NCBI GenBank assembly: GCA_023105745.1
Contig: JALGQZ010000011.1
Location: 22,780,975-22,844,974, forward strand
From: Austropuccinia psidii
Lineage: Eukaryota; Basidiomycota; Pucciniomycetes; Pucciniales; Sphaerophragmiaceae
Length of the DNA: 64,000 nucleotides
Reading direction: 5' to 3'
Positions 20,646-32,571 of the stretch are shown piece after piece. The first letter of the stretch is position 1; each line of letters begins with the position of its first letter. The position numbers and the translations under genes are program-made. The notes under the pieces are model-generated. The model saw only the letters and a list, made by a program, of their open reading frames with translations, had not been told where the DNA came from and ran no database searches.

Positions 20646-22835
20646 TGTAAGGTTTGTCTATGAAACTCTTGATAATAGTGACAATATCAAGAGTACTATG
20701 ACTGTCCTCAGTAGAAAAATATAATATAATGAAATATTATAACCACAAATTTAAATATAATTAAAAAATAATTATATATAAAAAATAAATTTAATTATTA
20801 TTATAAAAATATAATAATAAAAAAAAATATAATAATTATAATAAATTATAATTATTCTATTATTGTTATAGTCACTGACAGTTATAACAATAAGAAGTGT
20901 AAAGCTCTTAATGAGACAATTACACATGGAAAATAAGAGTATTAACCACTTATAAATAATATAAATATTATTTATAAAAAGAATTAATCACACACTGTGC
21001 AGAAATAATTCTTTATAGAATAAAATTCTATATAAAAAAACTAATAATAGATAAAAAAAATATAGAACTTTAAAGAAAACTTACTTATAATATTTATTTA
21101 ATACAACAAGTTATAACACAACAGTTATTATATTAAATAATGATTATAAGTTAAAAACACGCCAAAAATCAATAAAATCAAAGATAAAACAACTTTTTAT
21201 ACTAAAATTTATGATTAAAGAGTTTTTTAGAGGAATTTGTGGATTTTAAAAGATATTTAAGATGATAATTTTATATAATAAAAGTTATTATAGGTGATTA
21301 CAACAATAATCTGAATTCTATGACTTCAATTCTTTAATTTAATAAATAAAGAATAAAAATAACTTAAGAATTACTTTTAATAATAAGATTTTATATTTAA
21401 TAAAACTTTACCTGTTTAAATGTCTAATATGATTGGATTGATTCTGAATGATGGACAAAAACAGTGATGAAAAGACTCTTTTTATGTCTACAGAGCAGCT
21501 CTCATGATTCATAATGGATGTAGAGGGCGTGCTCAGGTCAAAACTGAAAAACCATGCTTAAAAATTAAGTTCTTAACTTAAGGCAACTTATTTTTACTTC
21601 CAATTTAAAGTTACCAGTGTTATTCTTAACTCCAAGTAACTTTAATCCTCATTTAGTTTAATTATTTTAAGTTTTAATATAAAATAAGTTTATTTATATT
21701 AAAGTTCATCACATGAACAACATAAAATCAGAGTTTCAAGCAGAAATCTCTTAAACTGAATTTTTAATTAATTTTTAAAGAAATCATAATTTTCTTTAAG
21801 CTTAATTAAAAAAGTAATTTTCCAGGCTAATTACCCAGGAAACCTATTAATAAAAAATACTTAAAATTTAATTTATATATTGATAATATTAAATTCTAAG
21901 CTGTGTGAAATTTTCAAGCAAATCCATTAAGATTTGGATTTTTAATGAATTTTTAAAGTTATTACTATTTTTCCACGTAAAATAGCAATACACACAAAAC
22001 CTTAAGTTTTGATAAGGTTTTGATGATTGAAACCTTAAAGTTTTAAGCTTATTTAAGCTTTTTAAGCTTGATTAAGCTTTTACAATTCTTAAAACCTTGA
22101 TTCCAAGCCTGCTTATTGGGATTTACCCTCTTGGCAGCTTGAAATTCTTATCCAATTTAGGATAAAATCAGTTTAAACCTTAAGGTTGGATCAAAGTCTA
22201 ATCTTAAAGTTTAAATAAGGTTGAAAATCCTCCAATACAGGTGGACAACCTTAATTGAATCATTGCAGATCCAAAAAGTTGGGTACCCCAGCTCTATTTG
22301 GTCTTTTTCCTTTGTCCCACCTTTTTGCGTGGATTTTGCCCTTTTATTTATTTAAAGCCATACTATGGCCTTAAACCCTTTTAAATTGAGCTCACGCAGG
22401 ATTTACATTCTGTATGGCAAATCCTTAGCCAATTCAGTAAATATACACCACACCTCAATTTTAACTAAAATTTTGGTAAAGTTGCATAAACCTTATGTAA
22501 CTTTAAATTTAAGCTTAATTAAGCTTAAATTTAACAATTTTAAAAAAATGTTAAAAAAGTTACATTAGTACTGTGAGATTCTTAAATCTTCTAATAACAC
22601 AAGAAATAAGTGTTTTTGGGTATAACACCCTATGGGTGTACCCTAGGTTATTTTTGGTGTAGAATCCAAAAATGACATAATAATTATAACTTTGTTTATC
22701 CAAAAAAAAGTTATACTTATTTTTTATTATTTTTTATTTTAAATTCAACTAAAAAGTCTGTTTAAGACAAATTTAATTGTTTATAAAATCATTTGTGGCC
22801 TTATGGGTATGTTAAACATACCTCACAGGCTCACA
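20646..22835 (-). repeat. Element A 3' LTR
   Basis: On the plus strand it reads TGTAAGGTTTGTCTATG to ACCTCACAGGCTCACA. In element sense it starts TGTGAGCC just after a purine tract (GGTGGTAGGGAA, about 22836-22848). It holds no long ORF of its own. A conserved 67-codon frame near 22365 occurs in both LTRs only because the LTRs are copies. Confidence 0.95.
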
Positions 22836-22848
22836 TTCCCTACCACCA
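22836..22848 (-). promoter_or_regulatory. Element A polypurine tract
   Basis: Directly before the 3' LTR the minus strand reads GGTGGTAGGGAA, mostly purine, followed by the LTR start TGTGAGCC. This is the expected plus-strand primer. Confidence 0.5.
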
Positions 22849-22969
22849 AAAAAAATTGTACCACAATTTTCCTTTGTAGTATACCCTCAAGTTATTTGGG
22901 GGGGTATAATCCACTGTCCAACCTCTCTACTTATACTGTTCAAGTATGTAAAGCACACAATTCAAACTT

Positions 22970-25900
22970 TTATTGAGGAATTGGTCTTCTCTCATGTCTG
23001 AATCTTCTGAGAAACTTTTGGGAATCAGGTATCTTACTCTCCTCAACCCACTCATCTTCATGTTGTGGATTTCTGTACCTGACTAAGTATTCTCTTTCAT
23101 TTTTACCCCTAAGTCTTCTTTCTTTTAAGACTTTCAATACTTTCTTTTCCTCACTTGGTTCAAGTGGGGGTACTTCTAAGGGTGTTTCATTTCTCAAAGG
23201 AAATAATTCCTTATCACTTGATGTGTAATGCTTTACAAGACTGACAGGGAAAGTTGGGTGTTTGTTTCCTAACTCTCCTGACAGTTCTACTTGTACTGCA
23301 TTTGTCCCATGGAGCGCTTTAATAATAAATGGTCCTGCAAAGGAATCTTTCAATTTCTTTGGACCTTTAATATTGTTAAAGTTCAAGGTTGAAACTAGTA
23401 TTAAGTCCCCTACTTTGAATTCTGGTGTCTTATGACTTTTATCCCATTTCTGCTTAGCATATTCAAAGGCATCATTCATGCTTTGATTTGCATGATGTCT
23501 CACTTTATCAAGCAGCAGCTTAAAGCTTGAAGCAGTTGGATGAATGTCAACCAAGTCTTTTTTCAAAGTATCAACTGGAAGTTTGGGGTTCCATCCTTTT
23601 TCCAACATTGCAGGAGTCTTGCCTGTTGAAGCATGGATGGAGGTTTTGTAGGCTAATTCCAATGCTGGTATAAGAGTACACCAATCATGGGTAAAGCCAT
23701 CAGAATCTTTAAACTCCAGGCCATAAGCACAAAATCTTCTGATCATGTCCTCAAGGGTTTGAATCATTCTTTCTGCCAGTCCATCTGTTTGTGGATGGTA
23801 GGCTGTTGAAAATGATAATTTTGTACCCAAAAGCTTATGTAGATTAGTCCATAAGGCTGATGTGAATTTTGGGTCTCTATCACTAATGACATTTTTAAAG
23901 AGACCAGTATGGGATATGACTCTGTTCCAAATCAAAAGAGCTGTATCCATAGCTGTGTCATCTTTATGACATGGTAAAAAGATTGGTGTTTTGCTATATC
24001 TGTCCACAATAACAAGACATGCATTGTAACTTTTATCACCTCCAGGTGGTAAAGCAGTTACCCAATCCATGTGAACCACTTCCCATGGGGTACTTGGTTC
24101 TTGAATATGGATCATTAAACCAAATCTTTTACCAGTAGCTTTATTGGCTTTCTGGCATCTATCACAACTATGACAGTACTCAATGACATCTTTTCTCCAA
24201 GATGGCCACCAGGCACATGTCTTAATTCTTTCCATTGTTCTGTCTTCAGACAGATGTCCAGAATAAATGTTATCATGGCATTCTAGTAGTATTGTGTTAA
24301 TCAACATTCTACTACATAGGACCATGACACATGTGTGTTTAGATCTATGATATAGTATACCATCAAACAAATGAAATCTTCCATTATCATAAGATGTTTT
24401 CCAAATATCATCCAGGGAATTAGCCAAGGCTACATCTTTACAATCTTTGTCAAGTAGGGCAGTAAGAATATGACAATTCTTATCTTGCTTGTAGCTTTCT
24501 CTAACCTCTTCAAAGAATTCTGTTCCAACATCTGTGATATTAATTCCTTCAATTGGGATTTGAGGTTCTGCACTTGTAGGAACATAGGCAGGATTATCAG
24601 GTGTATTGGGTAATGCCCATCTACTTAAGCCATCAGCATTCTTATGAATATTTCCAGCTTTATGTACTATGGTCATATTGCCTCTATACTCCTGTATAGC
24701 AATCTGCCATCTTAACATGTGTCTGTTTGGAGTCTTCATGTTAAGAAGTGATTTTACTGCATTACAATCAGTAATTACTTCAAACACACTACCATCAAGA
24801 TAATAATGAAGTTTTTCCAGAGCCCAAACAAGGCAAAGGCACTCCATTTGGCTAGCTCCATATCTTGCCTCAGTAGGTTTAATTTGTCTTGAAATAAAAC
24901 AAACTGGACCTTCATAAGGTTTGTCATTGACAATTTGAACTTGATGAAGAGCAGCTCCTAAACCATCACCACATGCATCAATATACAGTTTGAAAGGAAG
25001 TTTCCAGTCTGGCATCAATAATAATGGTGCATTGGTCAAGGCATACTTGATTTTATCATATGCTTGAATTCTCTCCTGTGTCATTTCAAAAACAGTTTGT
25101 TGATCACAAATTCTGTATAATGATCTGGCATGGATTGCAAAATCTTTAAGGTGTTGCCTGTAATAACTGGCAAATCCTAAGAAAGACATCATCTCTTTTT
25201 TGTTCTGGGGCATTTGTTTCAGTAAAACTGCAGCCACTTTGTTTCTGTCAACACCAAGGCTTAGTCCTGATACTACATGTCCCAGAGCTTTCAACTCATG
25301 AAACCCAAAATTACATTTTTTAAGAGAAATTTTCATGTTCACTTGTAGAATTTTCTTAAGTACTAATGAAAGTCTCTCTAAATGTGATTGCCAGGTTTCT
25401 GAACAAATGATAATGTCATCAATATAAATGATTAACCATCCCTCTGATAATTCATGTGGGAATATGGTATTCATCATTCTTTGATAATGAGAGGGTGCAT
25501 TTTTAATACCAAAAGGCATCCTCAAATATTCATAAATACCACAATGAGCTATTATTCTCAATAATTTCCTTGCATGAGGTGTTAAAACATTCTGATGGAA
25601 GCCTTTAAGAGCATCCATGGAAGTAATAAACTTTGCTTTGGATAATTGAGTCAAAGTCTCATGGATTCTAGGGATTGGATACCTGTCTGGAATAGTATAG
25701 GTATTCAATGCCCTAAAATCCCCAACCATCCTTGACTTATCATTATGCCAAGTAATGATTACTGGAGTTGTGACTTCCACTTCCTCATTGTGTCCAACTT
25801 TTCTAAGAACTCCCAGTTTCATTAGTTCATGAATATGACTTTCTAATGCTTCCCTAGCCCTAGGGCTAGCTGGGTAAGCTGGTCTTCTTAATAGTGGGTG

Positions 25901-27073
25901 ATAAGGTCTCTCCACATTAAGCATGATATCCACTTCATGGCCTTTTATAGCCCCAAGTGGTTCATCATCAGAAGCAAAGGCTTTTTGAAATTGAAATAAA
26001 ATTTCAATAAGTTCTTCCTTCATTTCTGGTGTTAATTCAGGACTAATTTGTGCTTCACTTAATTGATCTGACACAAATTTTTCTTTATTAACATTTTTTA
26101 CTTGTTGAATGACAGTAATTTCTTTTCTTTCTGGAGAAAAAGCAAATTTTTGCCTTTTATTTTCCCCTATAGTGAAATATCTGTCCTTATAATTATTAAT
26201 ATCAATACCATAGATATTGAGATAATCATTCCCAAGTATAAAGTGTTGTGAAGTACAATTATTCATAACAACAAATTCAGCTTTCAATCTCATACTTCCT
26301 GCAGGGTGAGGAAATATTATTGTAGCTTCAAATATACCCAAAGGATGCATATTCTGGCTAGCACTGCTGAGTTTTACACCTTCAATTGGCATCAACTTGT
26401 CTTGCCAATTGGTATAAATTTTGTCAAGATAATCTTTCCCAACACAAGTGCAAAAAGCACCTGAGTCAAGATGTATCTTGGCTTCTGTGTTATTTATCAC
26501 AATATTAGTGATACAAGATGACCCAGCTGTATAACCTTTACCTCTGGCAGGTTTGGTTTTTTGCATTCTGGCATCTTGCACATGTATGAGATCCATACAT
26601 TCATCACTGTACTGTGGTAAGTGAGTATGTACCTCAGTGACCTCAAAAGAAACATTAATATTCTCTATACTAAGTTCTTCTGATGTTTCTTCTTCTTCTG
26701 AAGGTTCAGAATCACTTTCATGTAAAGCTACATCAGTTTCTTTTGTGTCTTCCACTTTTTCAACACTTATCTCATTGACTCTTGTCTTTTTTGGACAAGT
26801 GTTTGCTAAATGAGATGTGCTTCCACATTTATGACATTTTAAAGGAGGTCTGTCATGTGGTTTATTTGGTTTTGAAATTGGTTTCCCACTAGTCTTGTTG
26901 TCTATTGGGGGTTTATACCAATTTCTTCCAATTTTTGTTCTAGTAGTGATATCCTCCATAGCATTGATATAATCTTCTGTAGAGCAAGGCTCAATACATC
27001 TGCTTCTTATAGCATGCTCAAGGTCACCACCACACTTTCTTAATATCCTTTTATGTACCATTGGTTCAGACAT
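22970..27073 (-). CDS. Element A pol, 1367 codons, all catalytic motifs intact
   Basis: Order from the M at 27073: zinc knuckle C80-x2-C83-x4-H88-x4-C93; aspartic protease LDSGAFC (D203); RT with [17 protein letters not shown] and YIDD at 550-553; RNase H with D699, E744, D769 and D814; integrase zinc finger H933, H940, C970, C973; integrase core D1003, D1065, E1101 (spacing 61 and 35); then a C-terminal chromodomain-like module ([18 protein letters not shown], about 1325-1345). The reading frame is continuous with gag upstream of 27073; only TAG 27116-27118 separates them, so the methionine used here may be internal to a gag-pol polyprotein. The chromodomain suggests integration guided by histone marks. 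This is a potentially autonomous element if the stop is read through or reverted. Confidence 0.95.
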   Translation of the reverse strand: MSEPMVHKRILRKCGGDLEHAIRSRCIEPCSTEDYINAMEDITTRTKIGRNWYKPPIDNKTSGKPISKPNKPHDRPPLKCHKCGSTSHLANTCPKKTRVNEISVEKVEDTKETDVALHESDSEPSEEEETSEELSIENINVSFEVTEVHTHLPQYSDECMDLIHVQDARMQKTKPARGKGYTAGSSCITNIVINNTEAKIHLDSGAFCTCVGKDYLDKIYTNWQDKLMPIEGVKLSSASQNMHPLGIFEATIIFPHPAGSMRLKAEFVVMNNCTSQHFILGNDYLNIYGIDINNYKDRYFTIGENKRQKFAFSPERKEITVIQQVKNVNKEKFVSDQLSEAQISPELTPEMKEELIEILFQFQKAFASDDEPLGAIKGHEVDIMLNVERPYHPLLRRPAYPASPRAREALESHIHELMKLGVLRKVGHNEEVEVTTPVIITWHNDKSRMVGDFRALNTYTIPDRYPIPRIHETLTQLSKAKFITSMDALKGFHQNVLTPHARKLLRIIAHCGIYEYLRMPFGIKNAPSHYQRMMNTIFPHELSEGWLIIYIDDIIICSETWQSHLERLSLVLKKILQVNMKISLKKCNFGFHELKALGHVVSGLSLGVDRNKVAAVLLKQMPQNKKEMMSFLGFASYYRQHLKDFAIHARSLYRICDQQTVFEMTQERIQAYDKIKYALTNAPLLLMPDWKLPFKLYIDACGDGLGAALHQVQIVNDKPYEGPVCFISRQIKPTEARYGASQMECLCLVWALEKLHYYLDGSVFEVITDCNAVKSLLNMKTPNRHMLRWQIAIQEYRGNMTIVHKAGNIHKNADGLSRWALPNTPDNPAYVPTSAEPQIPIEGINITDVGTEFFEEVRESYKQDKNCHILTALLDKDCKDVALANSLDDIWKTSYDNGRFHLFDGILYHRSKHTCVMVLCSRMLINTILLECHDNIYSGHLSEDRTMERIKTCAWWPSWRKDVIEYCHSCDRCQKANKATGKRFGLMIHIQEPSTPWEVVHMDWVTALPPGGDKSYNACLVIVDRYSKTPIFLPCHKDDTAMDTALLIWNRVISHTGLFKNVISDRDPKFTSALWTNLHKLLGTKLSFSTAYHPQTDGLAERMIQTLEDMIRRFCAYGLEFKDSDGFTHDWCTLIPALELAYKTSIHASTGKTPAMLEKGWNPKLPVDTLKKDLVDIHPTASSFKLLLDKVRHHANQSMNDAFEYAKQKWDKSHKTPEFKVGDLILVSTLNFNNIKGPKKLKDSFAGPFIIKALHGTNAVQVELSGELGNKHPTFPVSLVKHYTSSDKELFPLRNETPLEVPPLEPSEEKKVLKVLKERRLRGKNEREYLVRYRNPQHEDEWVEESKIPDSQKFLRRFRHERRPIPQ

Positions 27074-27115
27074 ATCAGGATGAAGGGCAGTTAATCTTTC
27101 CTTCTGTTTAAGAAA

Positions 27116-28738
27116 CTAAGTCATGGGCCTGTCCCTCTCAATATTAAAAATGGCTTCCTCAAAAGAATTTTCCATTCTAAATCTCCAGGAATCATTTGCC
27201 CATTTGGAAATAACTTGTTCTTTCCACCAAGGCCAGGAATGTTTACCATGGTCTTGTCTCATTTTATAATACCATTTCTTAGCTGATTTGGTGAATAATG
27301 AGTGTAATCTGGCACTTATGTATTCATCTGGTATGTTAAAGTCTTCTTTGAACATATCAATTGTTTTCATAAATTCCATATGATTATATTCTCCTTCACC
27401 ACTGAAGGTTGGCCATTCCTCTAATCTAGGAATGTCTTTGAAATTGCAAGCAGTTTCCACATCATTACTTGAAATTGTATGATGTAAATCATTATTCAAG
27501 TTAAGAACATTTCTGTCAAGAAATGGTGTGGATTGCCTTGGCAATTCATTTTTCAGTGATATATTGTTAATACTTGATTGAATATCTTCTTTCAATTCAA
27601 GTCTTGCTTTATCACTTTTTTCCAATTGTTCTTGAAAAAGAGCTGCATTGTGGCCAGTTGAATTTTCCAAGTTTTGAACTTGTATTTTCAATTCTCTTAA
27701 CTGTCCAGTTATAAAAGAAATTGAATTCTCATCTGGTTGATTGAGTAAGGTAACTTTATGCTCAAGTCTTTCACAAATTTGCGTCAAAGACAAAATATTT
27801 GCCTTATTAACATTTTCAAGGCCAATAATGGTCTTTTGTTGGTCTTTAACTTGTACTATCTCATTGCCCAGCTTTTGTTGGACATGATCAAATGCTTTAA
27901 ATTTTGCCATAATTTCTTTATTACAAGATTCAAAGTAAGTTACAAGCTTTACAAGGTCTATTTCTTTGGAAAGGATTGGTTCAATCTTTCCTCCTCCTTG
28001 TTTTTGAATTCCATCAAAGTTCTTGCCATATTGAACACATTGTCCATGGCTGTCTTTTCCTTCTTTGGAATTCTGTAATTCTGAGGGTAGGGCTTGTTCC
28101 ACTTGGGCTTTGCCTTTCCCTTTGCCTTTTGCTTGCCCTTCTGGTTGGTCTTTGGGGCTTGCTTGGGCTTGTTTGGCACTTGTTGAGGCGGATTTTTGCT
28201 GGTGGATGCTTGAGGAGCTTCCACTTGGCTGTTGTCCTTGCCCTGGGCCAACTTCTTCTTCTGGTCTTCTGATAACATGCTTTGGTTTTTCAACCAAGCT
28301 TTTATCTGTTGGACTTGTCCTTTGACAGACATTGGTGTCCAACCCAATAGAAGATCTTCTGTCTTTTCTGGCCCCATGAACTTCTTCACTTGAAGATAAG
28401 AGTTCATGGTGCCTATCCAAAGACTTGGAAGGAGTTCCCACTCTTGTTGTTTTGACGCCAGGAACCAGTTTTTCCATTGGGATTGATAAATTTCCACAGT
28501 TGCCTGTTGGAAATGGTTCAGGTCTAACAGCAATAGCAGTTATGTCAGCTTCTGGACTCTCAATAAGAGGTTCAAAGGTGCTGGCTAACCTTTGGGAACT
28601 GGTGGAAGTTCTGGCATCCTCCATTTGTGCCTCTCCTCTGGGAGGACATTCTTGCCTTTTGGATTTATGGCTGGAATGTCCTGGTCCAGATCCATTTGAT
28701 TGGATGGAGTAGTTGCTTCCACTTCTAGTAGGAGTCAT
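27116..28738 (-). CDS. Element A gag, 540 codons
   Basis: It starts MTPTRSGSNYS, like B's MPSTRSGASYN. The N-terminal third is low-complexity (Ser/Lys/Gln, with GKGKGKAQ). Residues ~250-410 are coiled-coil-like. The C-terminal part has the capsid motifs EWPTFSGEGEYNHMEFM, SARLHSLFTKSAKKWYY and WPWWKEQVISKWAND. The end at TAG lies between the capsid and the zinc knuckle, an unusual place for a natural gag end, so nonsense mutation (TGG to TAG by comparison with B) is the simplest explanation. The ATG lies in a predicted 62-nt intron (28725-28786), 14 nt before the acceptor. Bases 27958-28539 are also open in +1. Confidence 0.85.
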   Translation of the reverse strand: MTPTRSGSNYSIQSNGSGPGHSSHKSKRQECPPRGEAQMEDARTSTSSQRLASTFEPLIESPEADITAIAVRPEPFPTGNCGNLSIPMEKLVPGVKTTRVGTPSKSLDRHHELLSSSEEVHGARKDRRSSIGLDTNVCQRTSPTDKSLVEKPKHVIRRPEEEVGPGQGQQPSGSSSSIHQQKSASTSAKQAQASPKDQPEGQAKGKGKGKAQVEQALPSELQNSKEGKDSHGQCVQYGKNFDGIQKQGGGKIEPILSKEIDLVKLVTYFESCNKEIMAKFKAFDHVQQKLGNEIVQVKDQQKTIIGLENVNKANILSLTQICERLEHKVTLLNQPDENSISFITGQLRELKIQVQNLENSTGHNAALFQEQLEKSDKARLELKEDIQSSINNISLKNELPRQSTPFLDRNVLNLNNDLHHTISSNDVETACNFKDIPRLEEWPTFSGEGEYNHMEFMKTIDMFKEDFNIPDEYISARLHSLFTKSAKKWYYKMRQDHGKHSWPWWKEQVISKWANDSWRFRMENSFEEAIFNIERDRPMT

Positions 28739-28903
28739 TTCACGTCAATTTTAGTAAAAATTAGAGTAAAAATGGATTGAATTCACCTGCAGGACCTTTA
28801 AAGGGCTCCTTGGTTATTAAACCCCTTGGTGCTGGGCTGGTTTGAATTTCAATACTTGACTCTGAGGCTTCAGAGTCTGAAGAATTTTCTCTGATGGAAG
28901 ACA
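27958..28903 (-). pseudogene. Element A ORF1: spliced +1-frame accessory ORF with two stops
   Basis: Exon 1 is 28903-28787 (starts TG TCT TCC after the acceptor TTTCTCTAG; Ser/Asp/Glu-rich SSDSEASESS). Exon 2 starts at 28724 after CCTACTAG. The donor is GCAG|GTGAAT. The +1 frame is kept across this intron. Exon 2 reads VEATTPSNQMDLDQD until TAG (28587-28585) and has TAA (28542-28540). It is then open for 191 codons to 27958 and contains the conserved core VEIYQSQW, LW, MNSYLQVKKF, LLLGWTP and a Lys/Pro/Gln tail ending PYPQNYRIPKKEK. It aligns with B ORF1: about 24 identities in 61 ungapped columns by hand. This copy cannot make the full protein unless stops are bypassed. Confidence 0.5.
28725..28786 (-). 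promoter_or_regulatory. 62-nt intron containing the gag ATG (element A)
   Basis: Donor GTGAAT follows CCTGCAG. The acceptor CCTACTAG is formed by the first 14 nt of gag (ATGACTCCTACTAG). The design is the same as in B (1900-1964): the gag start is lost on splicing. Confidence 0.55.
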
Positions 28904-29457
28904 CTAGAGAAATTAAAAATATAAGTTATTTTATCAAACAATGAAAATAACTTATAAACTCAACTTATTGAACAAAGTTGTTTTTATGTAATTTTATGGC
29001 AAATTACATCAAAAATAAAGAAAAAATGTCTAAGATAAAAGAAAAAAAATATTTTTAGTAAAGATTTTTATTTTTTAAAAGATTTTTTATTTGATTTATT
29101 ATTTTCTTTAAAGAAATAATAATTATGCAATTAACAAGTTATTAATCAAAATTATATTTATTATTCACTTTATACTAGAATAACTCAAAGAATAAATTTC
29201 AAGTCTGTGATGTGAAAAAGCCACTAGTTAGACAAAAGAAATTTATTCCAAGTCACTCAATAGTATATTGTTTCAAACAATATTCTTAAGAAAAAATAAC
29301 TTTATTAATATTATAAAGATTATTTATAAGGGATAAGTCCCAAAAAAGCCAATATTAAGACAAATATGGCAATTTTACGTCAAAAAAAAGTAAAATAAGG
29401 TCTAGAATATGATTTATGTCCCAAAAATTGGTTTAAAATCACGGCCAGGCCCCCAAA
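28904..29457 (-). promoter_or_regulatory. Element A leader, primer-binding site and candidate 5' splice site
   Basis: The primer-binding site TTTGGGGGCCTGGCCGTGA lies at 29439-29457, next to the 5' LTR. Between it and gag the minus strand has a single ATG (29009-29007), followed immediately by TAA. The best donor candidate is TATAAA|GTGAAT (exon end 29169), the same hexamer as used for the gag-ATG intron. Joining it to the acceptor at 28904 gives A|TGTCTTCC, an ATG in the ORF1 frame. No gene is otherwise seen. Confidence 0.45.
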
Positions 29458-31646
29458 TGTAAGGTTTGTCTATGAAACTCTTGATAATAGTGACAATATC
29501 AAGAGTACTATGACTGTCCTCAGTAGAAAAATATAATATAATGAAATATTATAACCACAAATTTAAATATAATTAAAAAATAATTATATATAAAAAATAA
29601 ATTTAATTATTATTATAAAAATATAATAATAAAAAAAAATATAATAATTATAATAAATTATAATTATTCTATTATTGTTATAGTCACTGACAGTTATAAC
29701 AATAAGAAGTGTAAAGCTCTTAATGAGACAATTACACGTGGAAAATAAGAGTATTAACCACTTATAAATAATATAAATATTATTTATAAAAAGAATTAAT
29801 CACACACTGTGCAGAAATAATTCTTTATAGAAAAAATTCTATATAAAAAAACTAATAATAGATAAAAAAAATATAGAACTTTAAAGAAAACTTACTTATA
29901 ATATTTATTTAATACAACAAGTTATAACACAACAGTTATTATATTAAATAATGATTATAAGTTAAAAACACGCCAAAAATCAATAAAATCAAAGATAAAA
30001 CAACTTTTTATACTAAAATTTATGATTAAAGAGTTTTTGAGAGGAATTTGTGGATTTTAAAAGATATTTAAGATGATAATTTTATATAATAAAAGTTATT
30101 ATAGGTGATTACAACAATAATCTGAATTCTATGACTTCAATTCTTTAATTTAATAAATAAAGAATAAAAATAACTTAAGAATTACTTTTAATAATAAGAT
30201 TTTATATTTAATAAAACTTTACCTGTTTAAATGTCTAATATGATTGGATTGATTCTGAATGATGGACAAAAACAGTGATGAAAAGACTCTTTTTATGTCT
30301 ACAGAGCAGCTCTCATGATTCATAATGGATGTAGAGGGCGTGCTCAGGTCAAAACTGAAAAACCATGCTTAAAAATTAAGTTCTTAACTTAAGGCAACTT
30401 ATTTTTACTTCCAATTTAAAGTTACCAGTGTTATTCTTAACTCCAAGTAACTTTAATCCTCATTTAGTTTAATTATTTTAAGTTTTAATATAAAATAAGT
30501 TTATTTATATTAAAGTTCATCACATGAACAACATAAAATCAGAGTTTCAAGCAGAAATCCCTTAAACTGAATTTTTAATTAATTTTTGAAGAAATCATAA
30601 TTTTCTTTAAGCTTAATTAAAAAAGTAATTTTCCAGGCTAATTACCCAGGAAACCTATTAATAAAAAATACTTAAAATTTAATTTATATATTTATAATAT
30701 TAAATTCTAAGCTGTGTGAAATTTTCAAGCAAATCCATTAAGATTTGGATTTTTAATGAATTTTTGAAGTTATTACTATTTTTCCACGTAAAATAGCAAT
30801 ACACACAAAACCTTAAGTTTTGATAAGGTTTTGATGATTGAAACCTTAAAGTTTTAAGCTTATTTAAGCTTTTTAAGCTTGATTAAGCTTTGACAATTCT
30901 TAAAACCTTGATTCCAAGCCTGCTTATTGGGATTTACCCTCTTGGCAGCTTGAAATTCTTATCCAATTTAGGATAAAATCAGTTTAAACCTTAAGGTTGG
31001 ATCAAAGTCTAATCTTAAAGTTTAAATAAGGTTGAAAATCCTCCAATACAGGTGGACAACCTTAATTGAATCATTGCAGATCCAAAAAGTTGGGTACCCC
31101 AGCTCTATTTGGTCTTTTTCCTTTGTCCCACCTTTTTGCGTGGATTTTGCCCTTTTATTTATTTAAAGCCATACTATGGCCTTAAACCCTTTTAAATTGA
31201 GCTCACGCAGGATTTACATTCTGTATGGCAAATCCTTAGCCAATTCAGTAAATATACACCACACCTCAATTTTAACTAAAATTTTGGTAAAGTTGCATAA
31301 ACCTTATGTAACTTTAAATTTAAGCTTAATTAAGCTTAAATTTAACAATTTTAAAAAAATGTTAAAAAAGTTACATTAGTACTGTGAGATTCTTAAATCT
31401 TCTAATAACACAAGAAATAAGTGTTTTTGGGTATAACACCCTATGGGTGTACCCTAGGTTATTTTTGGTGTAGAATCCAAAAATGACATAATAATTATAA
31501 CTTTGTTTATCCAAAAAAAAGTTATACTTATTTTTTATTATTTTTTATTTTAAATTCAACTAAAAAGTCTGTTTAAGACAAATTTAATTGTTTATAAAAT
31601 CATTTGTGGCCTTATGGGTATGTTAAACATACCTCACAGGCTCACA
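29458..31646 (-). repeat. Element A 5' LTR
   Basis: A near-identical copy of 20646-22835 with scattered single-base differences (for example CACGTGG for CACATGG near 29738). It is followed by the target duplication CTTTG (31647-31651). It should carry the element promoter; I see no unambiguous TATA box. Confidence 0.95.
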
Positions 31647-31651
31647 CTTTG

Positions 31652-32135
31652 AACCAAGATCCCTCAGTCAATTTAAGAGACACAGAGGTCTAAGGTGTCT
31701 CAAATTGAAGCTCTTGTTTAGATCTTTAATTTGGTTATACTTTTGTACAGTTTTGTACAAGCCCTCTTTGACTTTCAGGGGGATCTTGGTTTTTAAAATA
31801 AAGGTCATATGGTATCTCCAGTTGTAGTGGTGTTGCAGCAACATGGATGATACCATTGTGTAGCTCTCTATGTGAGCTTTAAGAAAATACCATTTTGGTA
31901 TAGAATAGCTTAAATATGCATAAGTTAGATGAGAGGTGAAAATAAGGGTTTTGACTTGTTTATTCTCCTCTAGGTTTCCTTATTCTGTTTGGATAAGGTT
32001 GGTTTATAATTTAAGAGGAGTTTTTTCCTCTTATTTATTACCTGTATTGACTATGTTTGTTCAATACTTGTCATACCATTATTTATAGTATTTTGGATGT
32101 CATGCTAGTGCTCTGTTTTGAGTCACAGGCTGACA
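31652..32135 (+). repeat. C-type solo LTR, right part
   Basis: The continuation of 19638-20645 after element A. It ends GTGCTCTGTTTTGAGTCACAGGCTGACA, as in the LTR copies ending at 37938 and 42843, followed by the duplication CTGGT (32136-32140). Confidence 0.85.
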
Positions 32136-32571
32136 CTGGTCAAGATTTTCACACTTTTCGTCATGGACTGTTTTTGTATCCCTTTTTCATCATTTCTCCT
32201 TCCGCTTGGATCCAGCTTATAACCTTTACTTCATCATGTGATGTCAACCATATCTCCCTGTCTTTTCTTTTCTAAACTTTCACTCATTTTGAAAGTGCTT
32301 CTCAATTTTATTCAGGCTATTTTCATCAAATATTTTTTACTTGAAGCAAATTACATTTGTCATGGACTCTCAGCTACCACCAAGTCAAGAATTTCAGCAG
32401 ATGCTGATTTCTATAATGAAGGCTCAAGGTGATAGAGACTAATTGTAGTCATAAGAAAACAGTAGGTGAAGAAAAAAATTCAAAAATTGTAGAATTGGGC
32501 CAGATGTGAGACATTTGAATGAGTTGTTGATAAGTCAATGACAAAAAGAAAAAAACACAGTCCATGATGAA
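32136..32571 (+). other. Element D remnant, no gene seen
   Basis: Sequence between the C-type LTR and the SINE-like repeat. It joins the D sequence left of 19638. I see no coding motif in it. Confidence 0.5.

Larger units (their letters stand above)
20646..31646 (-). mobile_element. Element A: complete Ty3/gypsy chromodomain retrotransposon (11.0 kb)
   Basis: Two LTRs of about 2.19 kb (20646-22835 and 29458-31646) flank gag and pol on the minus strand, with a perfect 5-bp target duplication CTTTG on both sides (20641-20645, 31647-31651). By eye the LTRs differ at only about nine places, so the insertion is young. All enzymatic motifs are intact. The only lesion in gag-pol is one in-frame TAG (27116-27118). 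ORF1 has two stops. It sits inside a C-type LTR inside element D. Confidence 0.95.

Noticed and set aside
22365..22568. Identical 67-codon ORF at 22365 and 31176
   Set aside because: The identity only reflects that both lie in the two LTRs of element A; composition is Leu/Lys/Ile-rich with no motif.
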